A DNA stretch of 64,000 nt from Alitabrizicola rongguiensis (GCF_021491355.1 NZ_JAKENF010000005.1:62001-126000); one strand, 5' to 3'. Counted from the stretch's first letter, positions 42,661 through 51,649 are shown. Notes: generated from the letters alone by a model not told the origin. Numbers and translations: made by a program.

Positions 42661-43992
42661 ATGAACGTAGGAACGCGCGCCATTGCGGCGGCTGCGGTTG
42701 CTGTCGCCGGCATGGCCGGAACCGCTGCGCAGGCTCAGGATAAGACACTCACCCTCTGCTGGGCGGCCTGGGATCCCGCCAACGCTCTCGTCGAGCTGTC
42801 GAAGGACTTCGAGGCGAAGTCAGGCATCAAGATGAAGTTCGAGTTCGTTCCGTGGCCGAACTTCGCGGACCGCATGTTGAACGAGCTGAACTCGGGCGGG
42901 AAACTCTGTGACCTGATGATCGGCGACAGCCAGTGGATCGGGGCAGGGGCCGAAAGCGGCCACTACATCAAGTTGAACGACTTCTTTGCCGCCAACGGCA
43001 TCGACATGGCGAACTTCGTGCCGGCGACCGTGACCGGCTATGCCGAATGGCCGAAGGGAACGCCGAACTACTGGGCGCTGCCGGCATTCGGTGACGTGGT
43101 CGGCTGGACCTACCGCAAGGACTGGTTCGAACGGCCCGAAATCCAGGCTGCGTTCAAGGAACAGTATGGCCGCGACCTGACGCCGCCGCAGACCTTCGCC
43201 GAGCTCATGGACATCGCCAAGTTCTTCCAGGGCCGCGAAATCGACGGCAAGAAGGTCTATGGCGCCTCCATCTATACCGAGCGTGGTTCGGAAGGGATCA
43301 CGATGGGCGTGATGGATGTGCTCTACAGCTTCGGCTTCGAGTACCAGAACCCCGAAAAGCCCTACGACATGCAGGGCTTCGTGAACTCACCCGGCGCAGT
43401 GGCCGGCCTGGAATACTACAAGGCGCTCTATGATTGCTGCACGGCACCGGGCGCATCGAACACCTACATGGGCGAAGGCATCGACGCCTACAAGTCGGGC
43501 CAGGTCGCGCTCCAGATGAACTTCGCGTTCACCTGGCCAGGTTTCGAAGTCGATCCGAATGTGGGCGGCGGCAAGACCGGTTATCTCGTGAACCCGGCCG
43601 GCCCGGATGGCAAACGTTTCGCCCAGCTGGGCGGGCAGGGCATCTCGGTCGTGTCCTACTCGGAAAAGCAGGCGGATGCGCTTGAGTATATCAAGTGGTT
43701 CGCCCAGCCTGACGTGCAGGAGAAGTGGTGGTCGATGGGCGGCTTCTCGACCCTTCGGTCGGTTGTCGAAAACCCGTCCTTCGCGAAGAGTCAGCCCTAT
43801 GCCCAGACCTATCTAGACTCGATGGCGATCGTGAAGGACTTCTGGGCTGACCCGAGCTACGCGACCCTGCTGCAGGATGCCCAGAAACGCTTCCACGACT
43901 ACGTGGTCGCCGGCAACGGCACCGCGCAGGAAGCGCTGGATGGTCTGGTCCAGGACTGGACCACGGTTTTCGAGGACGACGGCAAGCTCTGA
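42661..43992 (+). CDS. ABC transporter sugar/polyol-binding protein (family 1)
   Basis: The 443-residue receptor has a Sec signal (residues 1-23, ...GTAAQAQ) and family 1 sugar-binder features: LTLCWAAWDPANALVELSKDFEAKSGI, then GDSQWIGAGAESGHYIKLND, then QMNFAFTWPGF. ATG 42661 follows GGGGAGGAG. It is the first gene after the twin operators. Downstream come two permeases, two ATPases and a dihydroxyacetone-type kinase, so the ligand is probably a short polyol or ketose, or a compound broken down to one. A 10-bp stem-loop follows the gene. Confidence 0.9.
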   Translation: MNVGTRAIAAAAVAVAGMAGTAAQAQDKTLTLCWAAWDPANALVELSKDFEAKSGIKMKFEFVPWPNFADRMLNELNSGGKLCDLMIGDSQWIGAGAESGHYIKLNDFFAANGIDMANFVPATVTGYAEWPKGTPNYWALPAFGDVVGWTYRKDWFERPEIQAAFKEQYGRDLTPPQTFAELMDIAKFFQGREIDGKKVYGASIYTERGSEGITMGVMDVLYSFGFEYQNPEKPYDMQGFVNSPGAVAGLEYYKALYDCCTAPGASNTYMGEGIDAYKSGQVALQMNFAFTWPGFEVDPNVGGGKTGYLVNPAGPDGKRFAQLGGQGISVVSYSEKQADALEYIKWFAQPDVQEKWWSMGGFSTLRSVVENPSFAKSQPYAQTYLDSMAIVKDFWADPSYATLLQDAQKRFHDYVVAGNGTAQEALDGLVQDWTTVFEDDGKL

Positions 43993-44003
43993 CCTCGAAA
44001 TTC

Positions 44004-44033
44004 GGGCGCGCCGGGGCCAAACGCGGCGCGCCC
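44004..44033 (+). terminator. Stem-loop between receptor and first permease genes
   Basis: GGGCGCGCCG (44004-44013) pairs perfectly with CGGCGCGCCC (44024-44033) around a 10-base loop, with no U-run. It likely shields the receptor mRNA 3' end rather than ending transcription. Confidence 0.6.
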
Positions 44034-44088
44034 ACTTCGACCCGACTTGAGATATGCTGGCGCGACCGCCACCCGCAGGATTCCCGAC

Positions 44089-45042
44089 ATGGCCGAGACT
44101 CCCATAGACCGACTGGCGCGGAATACGCCTGCATCCGTTGCGCACCGTGTGCGGGGATTGAGCGACAGGGCCATCGCCTGGGCCTTTGTGACGCCGACGA
44201 TCCTGCTTCTGCTCGCGATCAACATCTTCCCGCTGATCTGGACGATCCGTCTCAGCTTTACCAACTTCCGCGCCAACCGCCCGAACGAGCCCGTCGAATT
44301 CGTGGGCCTGCGCAACTATCAGCGCATCCTGACCGATCCCGACATCTGGCATACGATGCAGGCGACCGCGCATTTCCTGTTCTGGACGCTGTTCTTCCAG
44401 GTGGTGATCGGCTTCGGCCTGGCCTGGCTCATCAACCGCAAGTTCAAAGGCAATGACCTGCTGACCACGCTGATCGTGCTGCCGATGATGCTGTCGCCGG
44501 CGGTGGTCGGGAACTTCTGGACCTTCCTCTACCAGCCTCAGATCGGACTTTTCAATTACGCGGTCGAGTTCCTGACCGGCGGCAGCGTTGCTGCCTCGTC
44601 CTTCACCATGCTCGGTTCGGTCGAGCTCGCGCCCTGGGCGATCGTGATCGTCGACACGTGGATGTGGACGCCCTTCGTGATGCTGATCTGTCTGGCCGGG
44701 CTGCGGTCGATCCCCGATTACATCTACGAGGCGGCCGAGGTCGACCGCGCCTCCAAGTGGCGGCAGTTCTGGACGATGACCGTGCCGCTGGTGCTGCCCT
44801 TCCTGATGCTGGCCGTCCTGTTCCGGGGCATCGAGAACTTCAAGATGTTCGACCTTGTGGTGCAGCTGACCGGAGGTGGCCCCGGTGACACGACGCTTCT
44901 GACCTCGATCGAGCTGAAGCGCGAAGCCTTCGAGAAGTGGCGCACCGGCTTCAGCTCCGCCTACGCGATCATCCTGTTCGTGACCGTCTTCGGCCTCGCC
45001 TCGATCTACGTGAAGGCCCTCAACAAGGTGAAGGAAAGATGA
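44089..45042 (+). CDS. ABC sugar permease, MalF/UgpA type
   Basis: The 317-residue permease has six hydrophobic segments and the EAA loop YEAAEVDRASKWRQFWTMTVPLVLP (about 221-245). ATG 44089 follows AGGA by 8 bases. The last codons overlap the second permease by ATGA; the two form the channel of the LacI-controlled importer. Confidence 0.92.
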   Translation: MAETPIDRLARNTPASVAHRVRGLSDRAIAWAFVTPTILLLLAINIFPLIWTIRLSFTNFRANRPNEPVEFVGLRNYQRILTDPDIWHTMQATAHFLFWTLFFQVVIGFGLAWLINRKFKGNDLLTTLIVLPMMLSPAVVGNFWTFLYQPQIGLFNYAVEFLTGGSVAASSFTMLGSVELAPWAIVIVDTWMWTPFVMLICLAGLRSIPDYIYEAAEVDRASKWRQFWTMTVPLVLPFLMLAVLFRGIENFKMFDLVVQLTGGGPGDTTLLTSIELKREAFEKWRTGFSSAYAIILFVTVFGLASIYVKALNKVKER

Positions 45043-45980
45043 GCGCCTACTCCGTCACCGCGCCGTCGCGCCGTTCAAAGTTCTTTGCGGGCGCGCTTGT
45101 GCTTCTCTACACGGTCATCACGCTGTTGCCGTTGTTGTGGATCATCTCGACCGGCTTCAAGACCGGGCCGGATTCCATTGCCTATCCGCCGAAAGTGGTC
45201 TTTTCGCCCTCGCTCGAAGGCTATGTGAACCTCTTCACCAGCCGGACGCGCGCCACCAACGAACAATTGGCCGAGATGCCGCCGCCCGCAAACTGGGTGG
45301 AAGAGATCGTGCGGCGCCGCAACGAGGTCATCACCGGACCGTCGCGCTTCGGCGAGCGGTTCATGAACTCGGTCATCATCGGCTTCGGCTCGACCTTCCT
45401 GTCGATTTTCCTGGGCACGCTCGCGGCCTACGCCTTCTCGCGCTTCCGCGTGCCGCTGAAGGATGACCTGATGTTCTTCATCCTCTCGACGCGGATGATG
45501 CCGCCGATCGCGGTGGCGATCCCGATTTTCCTGATGTTCCGCGGTCTGGGTCTGTCGGACACGCATCTGGGGATGATCCTGCTTTACACCGGCGTGAACA
45601 TCAGCCTCGCGGTCTGGCTTCTGAAGGGGTTCATCGATGAGATCCCGCGCGAATACGAGGAAGCGGCGCTGATCGACGGCTACACCCGGTTTCAGGCGTT
45701 CCGGAAGGTCGTGCTGCCGCAAGCGGCGACGGGTATCGCCTCGACCGCGATCTTCTGCCTGATCTTCGCATGGAACGAATATGCCTTTGCGGTGCTGCTG
45801 ACCTCGGGCAACGCCCAGACCGCGCCGCCCTTCATCCCCACCATCATCGGCGTTGGCGGGCAGGACTGGCCGGCGGTGGCGGCGGGCGCCACGCTGTTCC
45901 TCTTGCCGGTCATGGTGTTCACCATCCTTCTGCGCAAGCACCTGCTGCGCGGGATCACCTTCGGAGCGGTGCGCAAATGA
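45039..45980 (+). CDS. ABC sugar permease, MalG/UgpE type
   Basis: The 313-residue permease carries the EAA loop EYEEAALIDGYTRFQAFRKVVLPQAATG and the FAWNEYAFAVLLTSG segment typical of the MalG branch. AAGGAAAG precedes the overlapping ATG. A periplasmic insertion of about 45 residues after the first helix (NLFTSRTRATNEQLAEMPPPANWVEEIVRRRNEV) is longer than in many relatives. Two small hairpins follow. Confidence 0.92.
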   Translation: MSAYSVTAPSRRSKFFAGALVLLYTVITLLPLLWIISTGFKTGPDSIAYPPKVVFSPSLEGYVNLFTSRTRATNEQLAEMPPPANWVEEIVRRRNEVITGPSRFGERFMNSVIIGFGSTFLSIFLGTLAAYAFSRFRVPLKDDLMFFILSTRMMPPIAVAIPIFLMFRGLGLSDTHLGMILLYTGVNISLAVWLLKGFIDEIPREYEEAALIDGYTRFQAFRKVVLPQAATGIASTAIFCLIFAWNEYAFAVLLTSGNAQTAPPFIPTIIGVGGQDWPAVAAGATLFLLPVMVFTILLRKHLLRGITFGAVRK

Positions 45981-45983
45981 CCC

Positions 45984-46002
45984 GATTTTTCTACGAAAAA
46001 TC
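45984..46002. repeat. AT-rich hairpin A after the second permease
   Basis: GATTTTTC-TAC-GAAAAATC, perfect 8-bp arms with a 3-base loop, begins 3 bp after the permease stop. It has the same TTTTC-N3-GAAAA core as hairpin B. Confidence 0.75.
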
Positions 46003-46017
46003 CCGTCGCGCCGCGTC

Positions 46018-46038
46018 CGAATTTTCGCAGAAAATTCG
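46018..46038. repeat. AT-rich hairpin B before the small membrane protein
   Basis: CGAATTTTC-GCA-GAAAATTCG, perfect 9-bp arms with a 3-base loop, ends 5 bp before the GGAGG of the next gene. Its placement could affect ribosome access there. Confidence 0.75.
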
Positions 46039-46053
46039 TGCTGGAGGCCGATC

Positions 46054-46242
46054 ATGACCCGCTTCCTGTCCGGCCTCGCCCGGTTCCGTCGCGGGCCCTG
46101 GGAGATGCTCGCGACCATCCTGATCGCGCTCGGCGTGGTCATGCTGATGCAGCCCTTCGTCCTCTGGGCCTTCACCTGGAGCTTCATCGTCACTCTTGTC
46201 GGCACGGTCATGTTCATCATCACCAGCCACTTCCCGGACTGA
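46054..46242 (+). CDS. 62-residue two-helix membrane protein inside the importer operon
   Basis: The short frame MTRFLSGLARFRRGPWEML... has two hydrophobic helices (about 17-36 and 39-58) and a basic N-terminus, so the N-terminus is expected in the cytoplasm. GGAGG at 46043-46047 precedes ATG 46054, and the first ATPase begins 3 bp after its stop, supporting real translation. Its position between permease and ATPase genes recalls the small DUF2160 membrane protein of rhizobial glycerol importers, but I see no firm similarity. A transporter accessory subunit is likely. Confidence 0.72.
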   Translation: MTRFLSGLARFRRGPWEMLATILIALGVVMLMQPFVLWAFTWSFIVTLVGTVMFIITSHFPD

Positions 46243-46245
46243 GAC

Positions 46246-47343
46246 ATGGCCCAGATCGTCATCAAGAACCTGCGCAAGGAATTCGGCGCCTTCACCGCGG
46301 TGAAGTCGTCGAGCTTTACCGTGGAGGACGGCGAATTCTTCATGCTGCTCGGCCCGTCCGGCTGCGGCAAGACCACGACGTTGCGCATGATCGCGGGGCT
46401 TGAACTGCCGACGAGCGGAGAAATCTGGATCGATGGCGAAGAGGTGGCGCAAAAGCCGGCAAGCCAGCGCGACATCGCTTTCGTCTTCCAGATGTTCGCG
46501 CTCTATCCGCATCTGAACGTGCGCAGGAACATCAGCTACCCGCTGGTCAGCCAGGGTATGTCCAAGGCCGCAGTCGCGGCGAAGGTCGCGGAGGTCGCCC
46601 GCATACTCGGCATCGAGCATATCCTCGACAAGGGCGTGTCGGGCCTGTCGGGTGGCGACCGCCAGCGCGTGGCGCTTGGCCGCGCCATCGTGCGCAACCC
46701 CAAGGCCTTCATGATGGACGAGCCGCTCGGCGCGCTCGATGCCGAGTTCCGCGAGCATATGGCCGAGGAACTGCGCGCTCTACACGACCGGATGAAGGCT
46801 ACGACCGTCTACGTCACCCACGACCAGCTCGAGGCGATGCAGATGGGCGACAAGATCGTAGTGATGAACCATGGCGTGATCGAGCAGTTCGGCCGCCCGC
46901 AAGAGATCTACGACAAACCCGCCACCCTTTTCGTGGCAGAGTTCATCGGCTCGCCGCCCATGAACTTCCTGCGCTTCGAAGGCCGGGTGCGGCCGGGGCA
47001 GGACCATGTCCGGCTGGGCGAAGCCGAGCTGCGCGTGCCCCGGCAGCATGAAGAGGCAGGGGGCGAGCTCGTCTTCGGGGTCAGGCCCGAGCATGTCACG
47101 CTTGACGACCATGCAGCCTACCGCGGGCGGGTTGTCGCCTCGGAATACCTTGGCACGACGCAGATCCTCACCATCGACACGGCCCATGGGGCCATCAAGG
47201 CGCGGGTGCCGTCGTCGCAGGTGGTGAAGTCGGGCGAGCTGACCGGGCTGCGCTTCACCCCCGAGACGGTGACGCTGTTCGAGGCCCAGCAAGGCCGGGC
47301 GCTGCGCTCGGCGTTGCATGACGAGGGAGGCGCGCGTGGCTGA
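46246..47343 (+). CDS. ABC transporter ATP-binding protein, UgpC/MalK type (first of two)
   Basis: The 365-residue ATPase has Walker A GPSGCGKTT, Q-loop FQMFALYPHL, signature LSGGD (Asp for the usual Gln) QRVALGRA, Walker B FMMDEPLGALD and H-loop VTHDQ. A TOBE/MalK-type regulatory C-terminus (about 240-360) follows. All catalytic motifs are intact. It overlaps the second ATPase by 8 bp. Two unlike ATPases in one importer suggest a heterodimer, as in the GlpS/GlpT glycerol system. Confidence 0.92.
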   Translation: MAQIVIKNLRKEFGAFTAVKSSSFTVEDGEFFMLLGPSGCGKTTTLRMIAGLELPTSGEIWIDGEEVAQKPASQRDIAFVFQMFALYPHLNVRRNISYPLVSQGMSKAAVAAKVAEVARILGIEHILDKGVSGLSGGDRQRVALGRAIVRNPKAFMMDEPLGALDAEFREHMAEELRALHDRMKATTVYVTHDQLEAMQMGDKIVVMNHGVIEQFGRPQEIYDKPATLFVAEFIGSPPMNFLRFEGRVRPGQDHVRLGEAELRVPRQHEEAGGELVFGVRPEHVTLDDHAAYRGRVVASEYLGTTQILTIDTAHGAIKARVPSSQVVKSGELTGLRFTPETVTLFEAQQGRALRSALHDEGGARG

Positions 47344-48340
47344 GGTTGTCCTGTCGCATGTGAACAAGGCCTTCGGCGTGACCCAGGCCAGCCGGGACGT
47401 GTCGCTGACCGTGCCGGACGGTGCCTTCGTCGTGCTGCTCGGTCCGTCGGGCGCGGGCAAGACGACGCTGCTGCGGCTGATCTCGGGGCTCGACAAGCCG
47501 GATTCCGGCCAGATCACCATCGGCGGGCAGGATGTGGCCCGCCTGACCCCGGCGGAACGGAACGTGGCGATGGTGTTCCAGCAATACTCGCTCTATCCGC
47601 ATCTGACGGTGCGACAGAACCTGGAGTTTCCGCTGAAATCGCCGGTCCTGCGTACGCCGCAGCCCGAGATCGAGGCAAAGGTCGCCAAGGTGGCCGAGGT
47701 TCTGAGGATTGGCCACAAGCTCGACAACAAGGCCACGAACCTGTCGGGCGGCGAGATGCAGCGGGTGTCGATCGGGCGCGCCCTGGTGCGCAATCCGTCG
47801 ATCTACCTGATGGACGAGCCGCTGTCCTCTCTCGACGCGAAGCTGCGGGCCGACCTGCGGATTGAACTGAAGCACATCCAGGCCGATCTGGGCGCGACGA
47901 TCCTTTATGTCACCCATGACCAGATCGAGGCGATGACACTCGCCACCCATGTGGGTGTGCTTGATCATGGCGAACTGGTGCAGTTCGGAACCCCGCGCGA
48001 GATCTACGAGGCGCCGCGCACGCTGGCGGTGGCACAGCGGTTGGGGCAGCCCCGCATCAACGCGCTGCCGGCCGGGCTTTTCCCCGACGCACCATCCGGC
48101 GCGGCGACCATCGCGCTTCGGCCAGAACACATCCTTCTGGGCGAGGGCCGCGAAGCGCGTGTCACCCGCGTCGAACGGCTTGGCGACCAGACCCGCCTGC
48201 ATCTGCGCTACGAGGGCCACGATCTGGTCACCGTCGCCGATCCCCACTCGCGTCTCGAGTCAGGCGACACCATCGCCATGCGACCCCACAATCCGCTGTA
48301 TTTCGACCAGAACGGAGCGCGCATCGCGCAGAAAGGCTGA
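47336..48340 (+). CDS. ABC transporter ATP-binding protein, UgpC/MalK type (second of two)
   Basis: The 334-residue ATPase has Walker A GPSGAGKTT, Q-loop FQQYSLYPHL, signature LSGGE-MQRVSIGRA, Walker B IYLMDEPLSSLD and VTHDQ, plus a TOBE-like C-terminus. GTG 47336 follows AGGGAGG; an ATG at 47318 has no such site. The kinase gene starts 3 bp after its stop. Confidence 0.9.
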   Translation: MAEVVLSHVNKAFGVTQASRDVSLTVPDGAFVVLLGPSGAGKTTLLRLISGLDKPDSGQITIGGQDVARLTPAERNVAMVFQQYSLYPHLTVRQNLEFPLKSPVLRTPQPEIEAKVAKVAEVLRIGHKLDNKATNLSGGEMQRVSIGRALVRNPSIYLMDEPLSSLDAKLRADLRIELKHIQADLGATILYVTHDQIEAMTLATHVGVLDHGELVQFGTPREIYEAPRTLAVAQRLGQPRINALPAGLFPDAPSGAATIALRPEHILLGEGREARVTRVERLGDQTRLHLRYEGHDLVTVADPHSRLESGDTIAMRPHNPLYFDQNGARIAQKG

Positions 48341-48343
48341 TCC

Positions 48344-49957
48344 ATGACCCAGTTCATCAATGATCGCGATGCGCTTGTCACCGAGGCCATCTCCGGGCTT
48401 CTGCGCGCGTCAAACGGCAAGCTCGCGCGGCTCGACGGTTTCCCGCACATCAAGGTCGTGGTCCGAAACGACTGGGACCGCTCCAAGGTCGCGCTTGTCT
48501 CGGGCGGCGGGTCGGGACACGAGCCGGCCCATGCCGGCTTCGTCGGGGCCGGGATGCTGACCGCCGCGGTCTGCGGCGATGTGTTCGCCTCTCCCTCGGT
48601 CGATGCGGTGTTGGCGGGCATCCTCGCCGTCACTGGCAAGGCGGGCTGCCTGCTGATCGTCAAGAACTACACGGGCGACCGCCTGAACTTCGGGCTGGCG
48701 GCGGAACGGGCGCGGGCCTTCGGTCTCAAGGTGTCGATGGTCATCGTCGATGACGACGTGGCGCTGCCGGAGCTGCCGCAGCCGCGCGGCGTGGCGGGGA
48801 CCCTGTTTGTACACAAGATCGCCGGCGCCTTGGCCGAGGCGGGCGCGGATCTCGACACGGTCACCGCGGCGGCGCGGCGGGTGATCGACGGTGCAATCTC
48901 GATCGGCATGTCGCTTGACACCTGCACCGTCCCGGGCTCGCCCAAGGAACAGAGGATCGCTTATGGCAAGGCCGAACTGGGTCTTGGCATCCATGGCGAG
49001 GCCGGGGTGGAGCAGGTGGATTTCGAGGGGGCGCGCCACGCAATGAGCATGGTCGTCGAGCGGCTGAAGCCCGCGATGGCCGAAGGTCCGCATGTCGCGC
49101 TAATCAACAACCTCGGCGGCGCGACCCTTCTCGAAATGCAGGTCCTGACCGAGGAACTGGCCCGCTCGCCCATCGGGGCTCGGATCACCCATGTTGTCGG
49201 ACCAGCCTCGATGATGACCTCGCTCGACATGCAGGGTTTCTCGGTCTCGCTTTTGCCGCTGACCGAAGCCGACCGGCAGGCGCTGGCGGCACCGGTCGCC
49301 ATAGCCGCATGGCCGGGGTTGTCCGACTTCCGCGAGGGAGCGGTGCTGCCGTTGCCGGACGGCCTCATGCCGATCCAGCCGACGCCTTCGGCGAACCCGC
49401 AGCGACGGGAACTGCTGAAGCGCTGCTGCGAGATCCTGATCGCCGAGGAGGCGGCGCTGAACGCGCTCGATGCCAAGTCGGGCGACGGCGACACCGGCAG
49501 CACGCTCGCCACGGCCTCGCGGGCGCTGATTGCGGCGCTCGACCGGATGCCGCTTGCCGATCTGACGCAGCTATATCGCGCCGTCGGGATTGAGTTGAGC
49601 CAGACGATGGGGGGCTCCTCGGGTGTGCTGCTTGCGATCTTCTTCGCTGCGGCCGGGGATGCCTCGGCCAGCGGAAAGGGCTGGATCGAGTCGCTGGACG
49701 AGGGGCTGAAGCGGGTCCAGCAGGTCGGCGGCGCCCAGCCGGGCGACCGGACCATGATTGACGCGCTGGCACCGGCGCTGGCGGCGCTGCCGCAGGGGAT
49801 CAAGGCCGCCGCAACCGCCGCCCGCAAGGGCGCCGATCATACGGCGACCATGCAGCGCGCCCGTGCGGGACGGTCGAGCTATGTCAACGCCGAGAAGCTT
49901 TTGGGTCACAACGACCCAGGCGCCGAAGCCATCGCCCGGCTGTTCGAAAAGCTCTGA
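48344..49957 (+). CDS. Fused DhaK-DhaL ATP-dependent dihydroxyacetone-type kinase
   Basis: The 537-residue protein joins a DhaK domain (1-335) to a DhaL domain (355-537). DhaK shows GGGSGHEPAH, D112 and the His that binds the ketone as hemiaminal (GLGIHGEAG, H217). DhaL has the nucleotide/metal Asps D376, D381 and D383 (LDAKSGDGDTG) and QTMGGSSG. This one-chain layout uses ATP, not PTS phosphate. Such kinases act on dihydroxyacetone, glyceraldehyde or erythrulose. As the last gene of the LacI-controlled import operon it likely phosphorylates the imported compound or a derivative. Confidence 0.9.
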   Translation: MTQFINDRDALVTEAISGLLRASNGKLARLDGFPHIKVVVRNDWDRSKVALVSGGGSGHEPAHAGFVGAGMLTAAVCGDVFASPSVDAVLAGILAVTGKAGCLLIVKNYTGDRLNFGLAAERARAFGLKVSMVIVDDDVALPELPQPRGVAGTLFVHKIAGALAEAGADLDTVTAAARRVIDGAISIGMSLDTCTVPGSPKEQRIAYGKAELGLGIHGEAGVEQVDFEGARHAMSMVVERLKPAMAEGPHVALINNLGGATLLEMQVLTEELARSPIGARITHVVGPASMMTSLDMQGFSVSLLPLTEADRQALAAPVAIAAWPGLSDFREGAVLPLPDGLMPIQPTPSANPQRRELLKRCCEILIAEEAALNALDAKSGDGDTGSTLATASRALIAALDRMPLADLTQLYRAVGIELSQTMGGSSGVLLAIFFAAAGDASASGKGWIESLDEGLKRVQQVGGAQPGDRTMIDALAPALAALPQGIKAAATAARKGADHTATMQRARAGRSSYVNAEKLLGHNDPGAEAIARLFEKL

Positions 49958-49960
49958 CCG

Positions 49961-50926
49961 TCATCTGCGGTCGCCGGAAAAGGCGGCAAGGCTGATCGCC
50001 AGCAGGATCAGCGCCGCTCCGGCCAGCCCTTTGCCATCCAGCCTCTCTCCCAGAAAAAGAAAGGCGACCGCCGCGCCGAACAGGCTTTCGGCCGAGACGA
50101 GCAGTGCGGCCGTCGGTGCGGTCACGCGGGACTGGGCGTGGCATTGCAGCAGAAAGGCGATCCCGGTCGAAAAGATGCCGAGCAGCAGCAGTTCCGGCAG
50201 TGCCGCGCGGAGGTCAGTCCAACTCGGCAGATCGACTGTCAGTACGATGGGAAGCAGAACCGCGACCGTCACCGCGAATTGCAGACATGTCGTTCGGATC
50301 GGGCGGCCATACTGCCTTGCATGCTGGCCAAGCGCGACCATCCAGGCCGCGTAGAACACCGCCGAGGCGAGACAGGCGAGATCGCCGAGATTCATCCGGG
50401 TGGGCGAGAAATGTCCCCCGCTCATCAGATAGATCCCGACAATCATTATCCCGGCCGACAGGAAATGCACGCGCGCGGGCGGTGCCCGCAGGGCAAGCCA
50501 GACGATCAGGGGCGTCAACGGACCCGCGATGTTTACCAGAAAGCTCGCATTGGTCACGGTAGTCAGGCCGAAGGCGAATTGTTGCAGCACAAGCGCCACG
50601 GCAAACAGCAACGACACGAAGAACAGGCTTGTGTTCGGTCTTGCCGTGCGGGGCGGAGGGATCGGATCGCGCGAGACAAAGGGCAAAAGCACCAGAACGG
50701 CGAAGAGGCAGCGCATCATCACCGCGGTCACGGGGTCTACATGCTCGAGCACCGTCTTGTTCGCCACATTGCCAGCCCCCCAGAAAAAGGCTGCAAGGAG
50801 CAGGAGCAACACGGCGTTGCGGCGGTCTCGGCGCAGGCTCAGTTCGGCATGCGCGAGCGTCAGTCGGGAGGTCGCAAGCGGTGGGGTCAGTCGGCCGGAG
50901 CGGCCGGGATCGTTCAACACGGTCAT
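49961..50926 (-). CDS. EamA-family (DMT) transporter
   Basis: The 321-residue protein has ten hydrophobic segments in two EamA halves (LLAAFFWGAGNVANKTVLEHVDPVTAVMMR opens the first; LLVSAESLFGAAVAFLFLGERLDGKGLAGAALIL the second). These export or exchange metabolites such as amino acids or nucleosides; substrate unknown. ATG 50926 is chosen; ATG 51043 would add 39 atypical residues. It converges with the kinase gene, 3 bp apart. Confidence 0.88.
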   Translation of the reverse strand: MTVLNDPGRSGRLTPPLATSRLTLAHAELSLRRDRRNAVLLLLLAAFFWGAGNVANKTVLEHVDPVTAVMMRCLFAVLVLLPFVSRDPIPPPRTARPNTSLFFVSLLFAVALVLQQFAFGLTTVTNASFLVNIAGPLTPLIVWLALRAPPARVHFLSAGIMIVGIYLMSGGHFSPTRMNLGDLACLASAVFYAAWMVALGQHARQYGRPIRTTCLQFAVTVAVLLPIVLTVDLPSWTDLRAALPELLLLGIFSTGIAFLLQCHAQSRVTAPTAALLVSAESLFGAAVAFLFLGERLDGKGLAGAALILLAISLAAFSGDRR

Positions 50927-51076
50927 GAGGGCCTCGGCGTACCAGGGAAGATGGCGCGACGGGCCCAGGGAGAAAAACCAGGTCATTGAAAAGGAATTCG
51001 ACCCGCCGCACAGGGACCATCGCAGCCGGTCCGTTGACCCCACGTCACCCTGCCGTCAACGCAGCGTGAAAATCGC

Positions 51077-51637
51077 TCAGAGGGCGTTCTGCCAGTCGAG
51101 GACCGACTGGATCGGCCAGACAAGCATGACGATGTTCAGGATCAGCCCGTCGCGGATGAGGATCATCGTCGCGGTCTCAAGGCCGATGACGACAATGACG
51201 CTCGCCCATACCGGAATGGTCCGCGCCAGCGTAAAGCCAATCATCATGGCGACGATGTCGGAGAGCGAATTGATCACGCTGTCGCCGAAATAGTCGAGCG
51301 AGATCGTTACCGTCCGGTAGCGGTCCATGATGATCGGGGTGTTCTCGAGGATTTCCCAGAACGCCTCTATCGCCGTCGCCAGGGCGAAACGCCAGCCGAT
51401 CGGCATCCTGCGCGCGACCAGCCACAGGCCCCAGTAGAACAGGAAGCCGTGGATGATATGCGAAGCCGTCCACCAATCCGTCAGGTGCTGGGAGTTCTGG
51501 TTTGTGCCGAGAACGCCATTCCAAGCCAGCACATAGCCGCATTTGCAGATCAGCGTATGGCCCATGCCCGACAGCAGGAAGGCCGTGGCCACGAATATCG
51601 CAGCGGTGATCCAGTAGGGAAGTGAACGTCGGCTCAT
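51077..51637 (-). CDS. UPF0314 / DUF2585 membrane protein
   Basis: The 186-residue protein matches the alphaproteobacterial UPF0314 pattern: GMGHTLICKCGYVLAWNG, HLTDWWTASHIIHGFLFYWGLWLVARRMPIGWRFALA, then ENTPIIMDRYRTVTISLDYFGDSVINSLSD. About five membrane helices. The function of the family is unknown. It begins 12 bp after the transglutaminase-like stop on the same strand and may be co-transcribed. Confidence 0.9.
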   Translation of the reverse strand: MSRRSLPYWITAAIFVATAFLLSGMGHTLICKCGYVLAWNGVLGTNQNSQHLTDWWTASHIIHGFLFYWGLWLVARRMPIGWRFALATAIEAFWEILENTPIIMDRYRTVTISLDYFGDSVINSLSDIVAMMIGFTLARTIPVWASVIVVIGLETATMILIRDGLILNIVMLVWPIQSVLDWQNAL

Positions 51638-51649
51638 AAGCTGAGGAAA

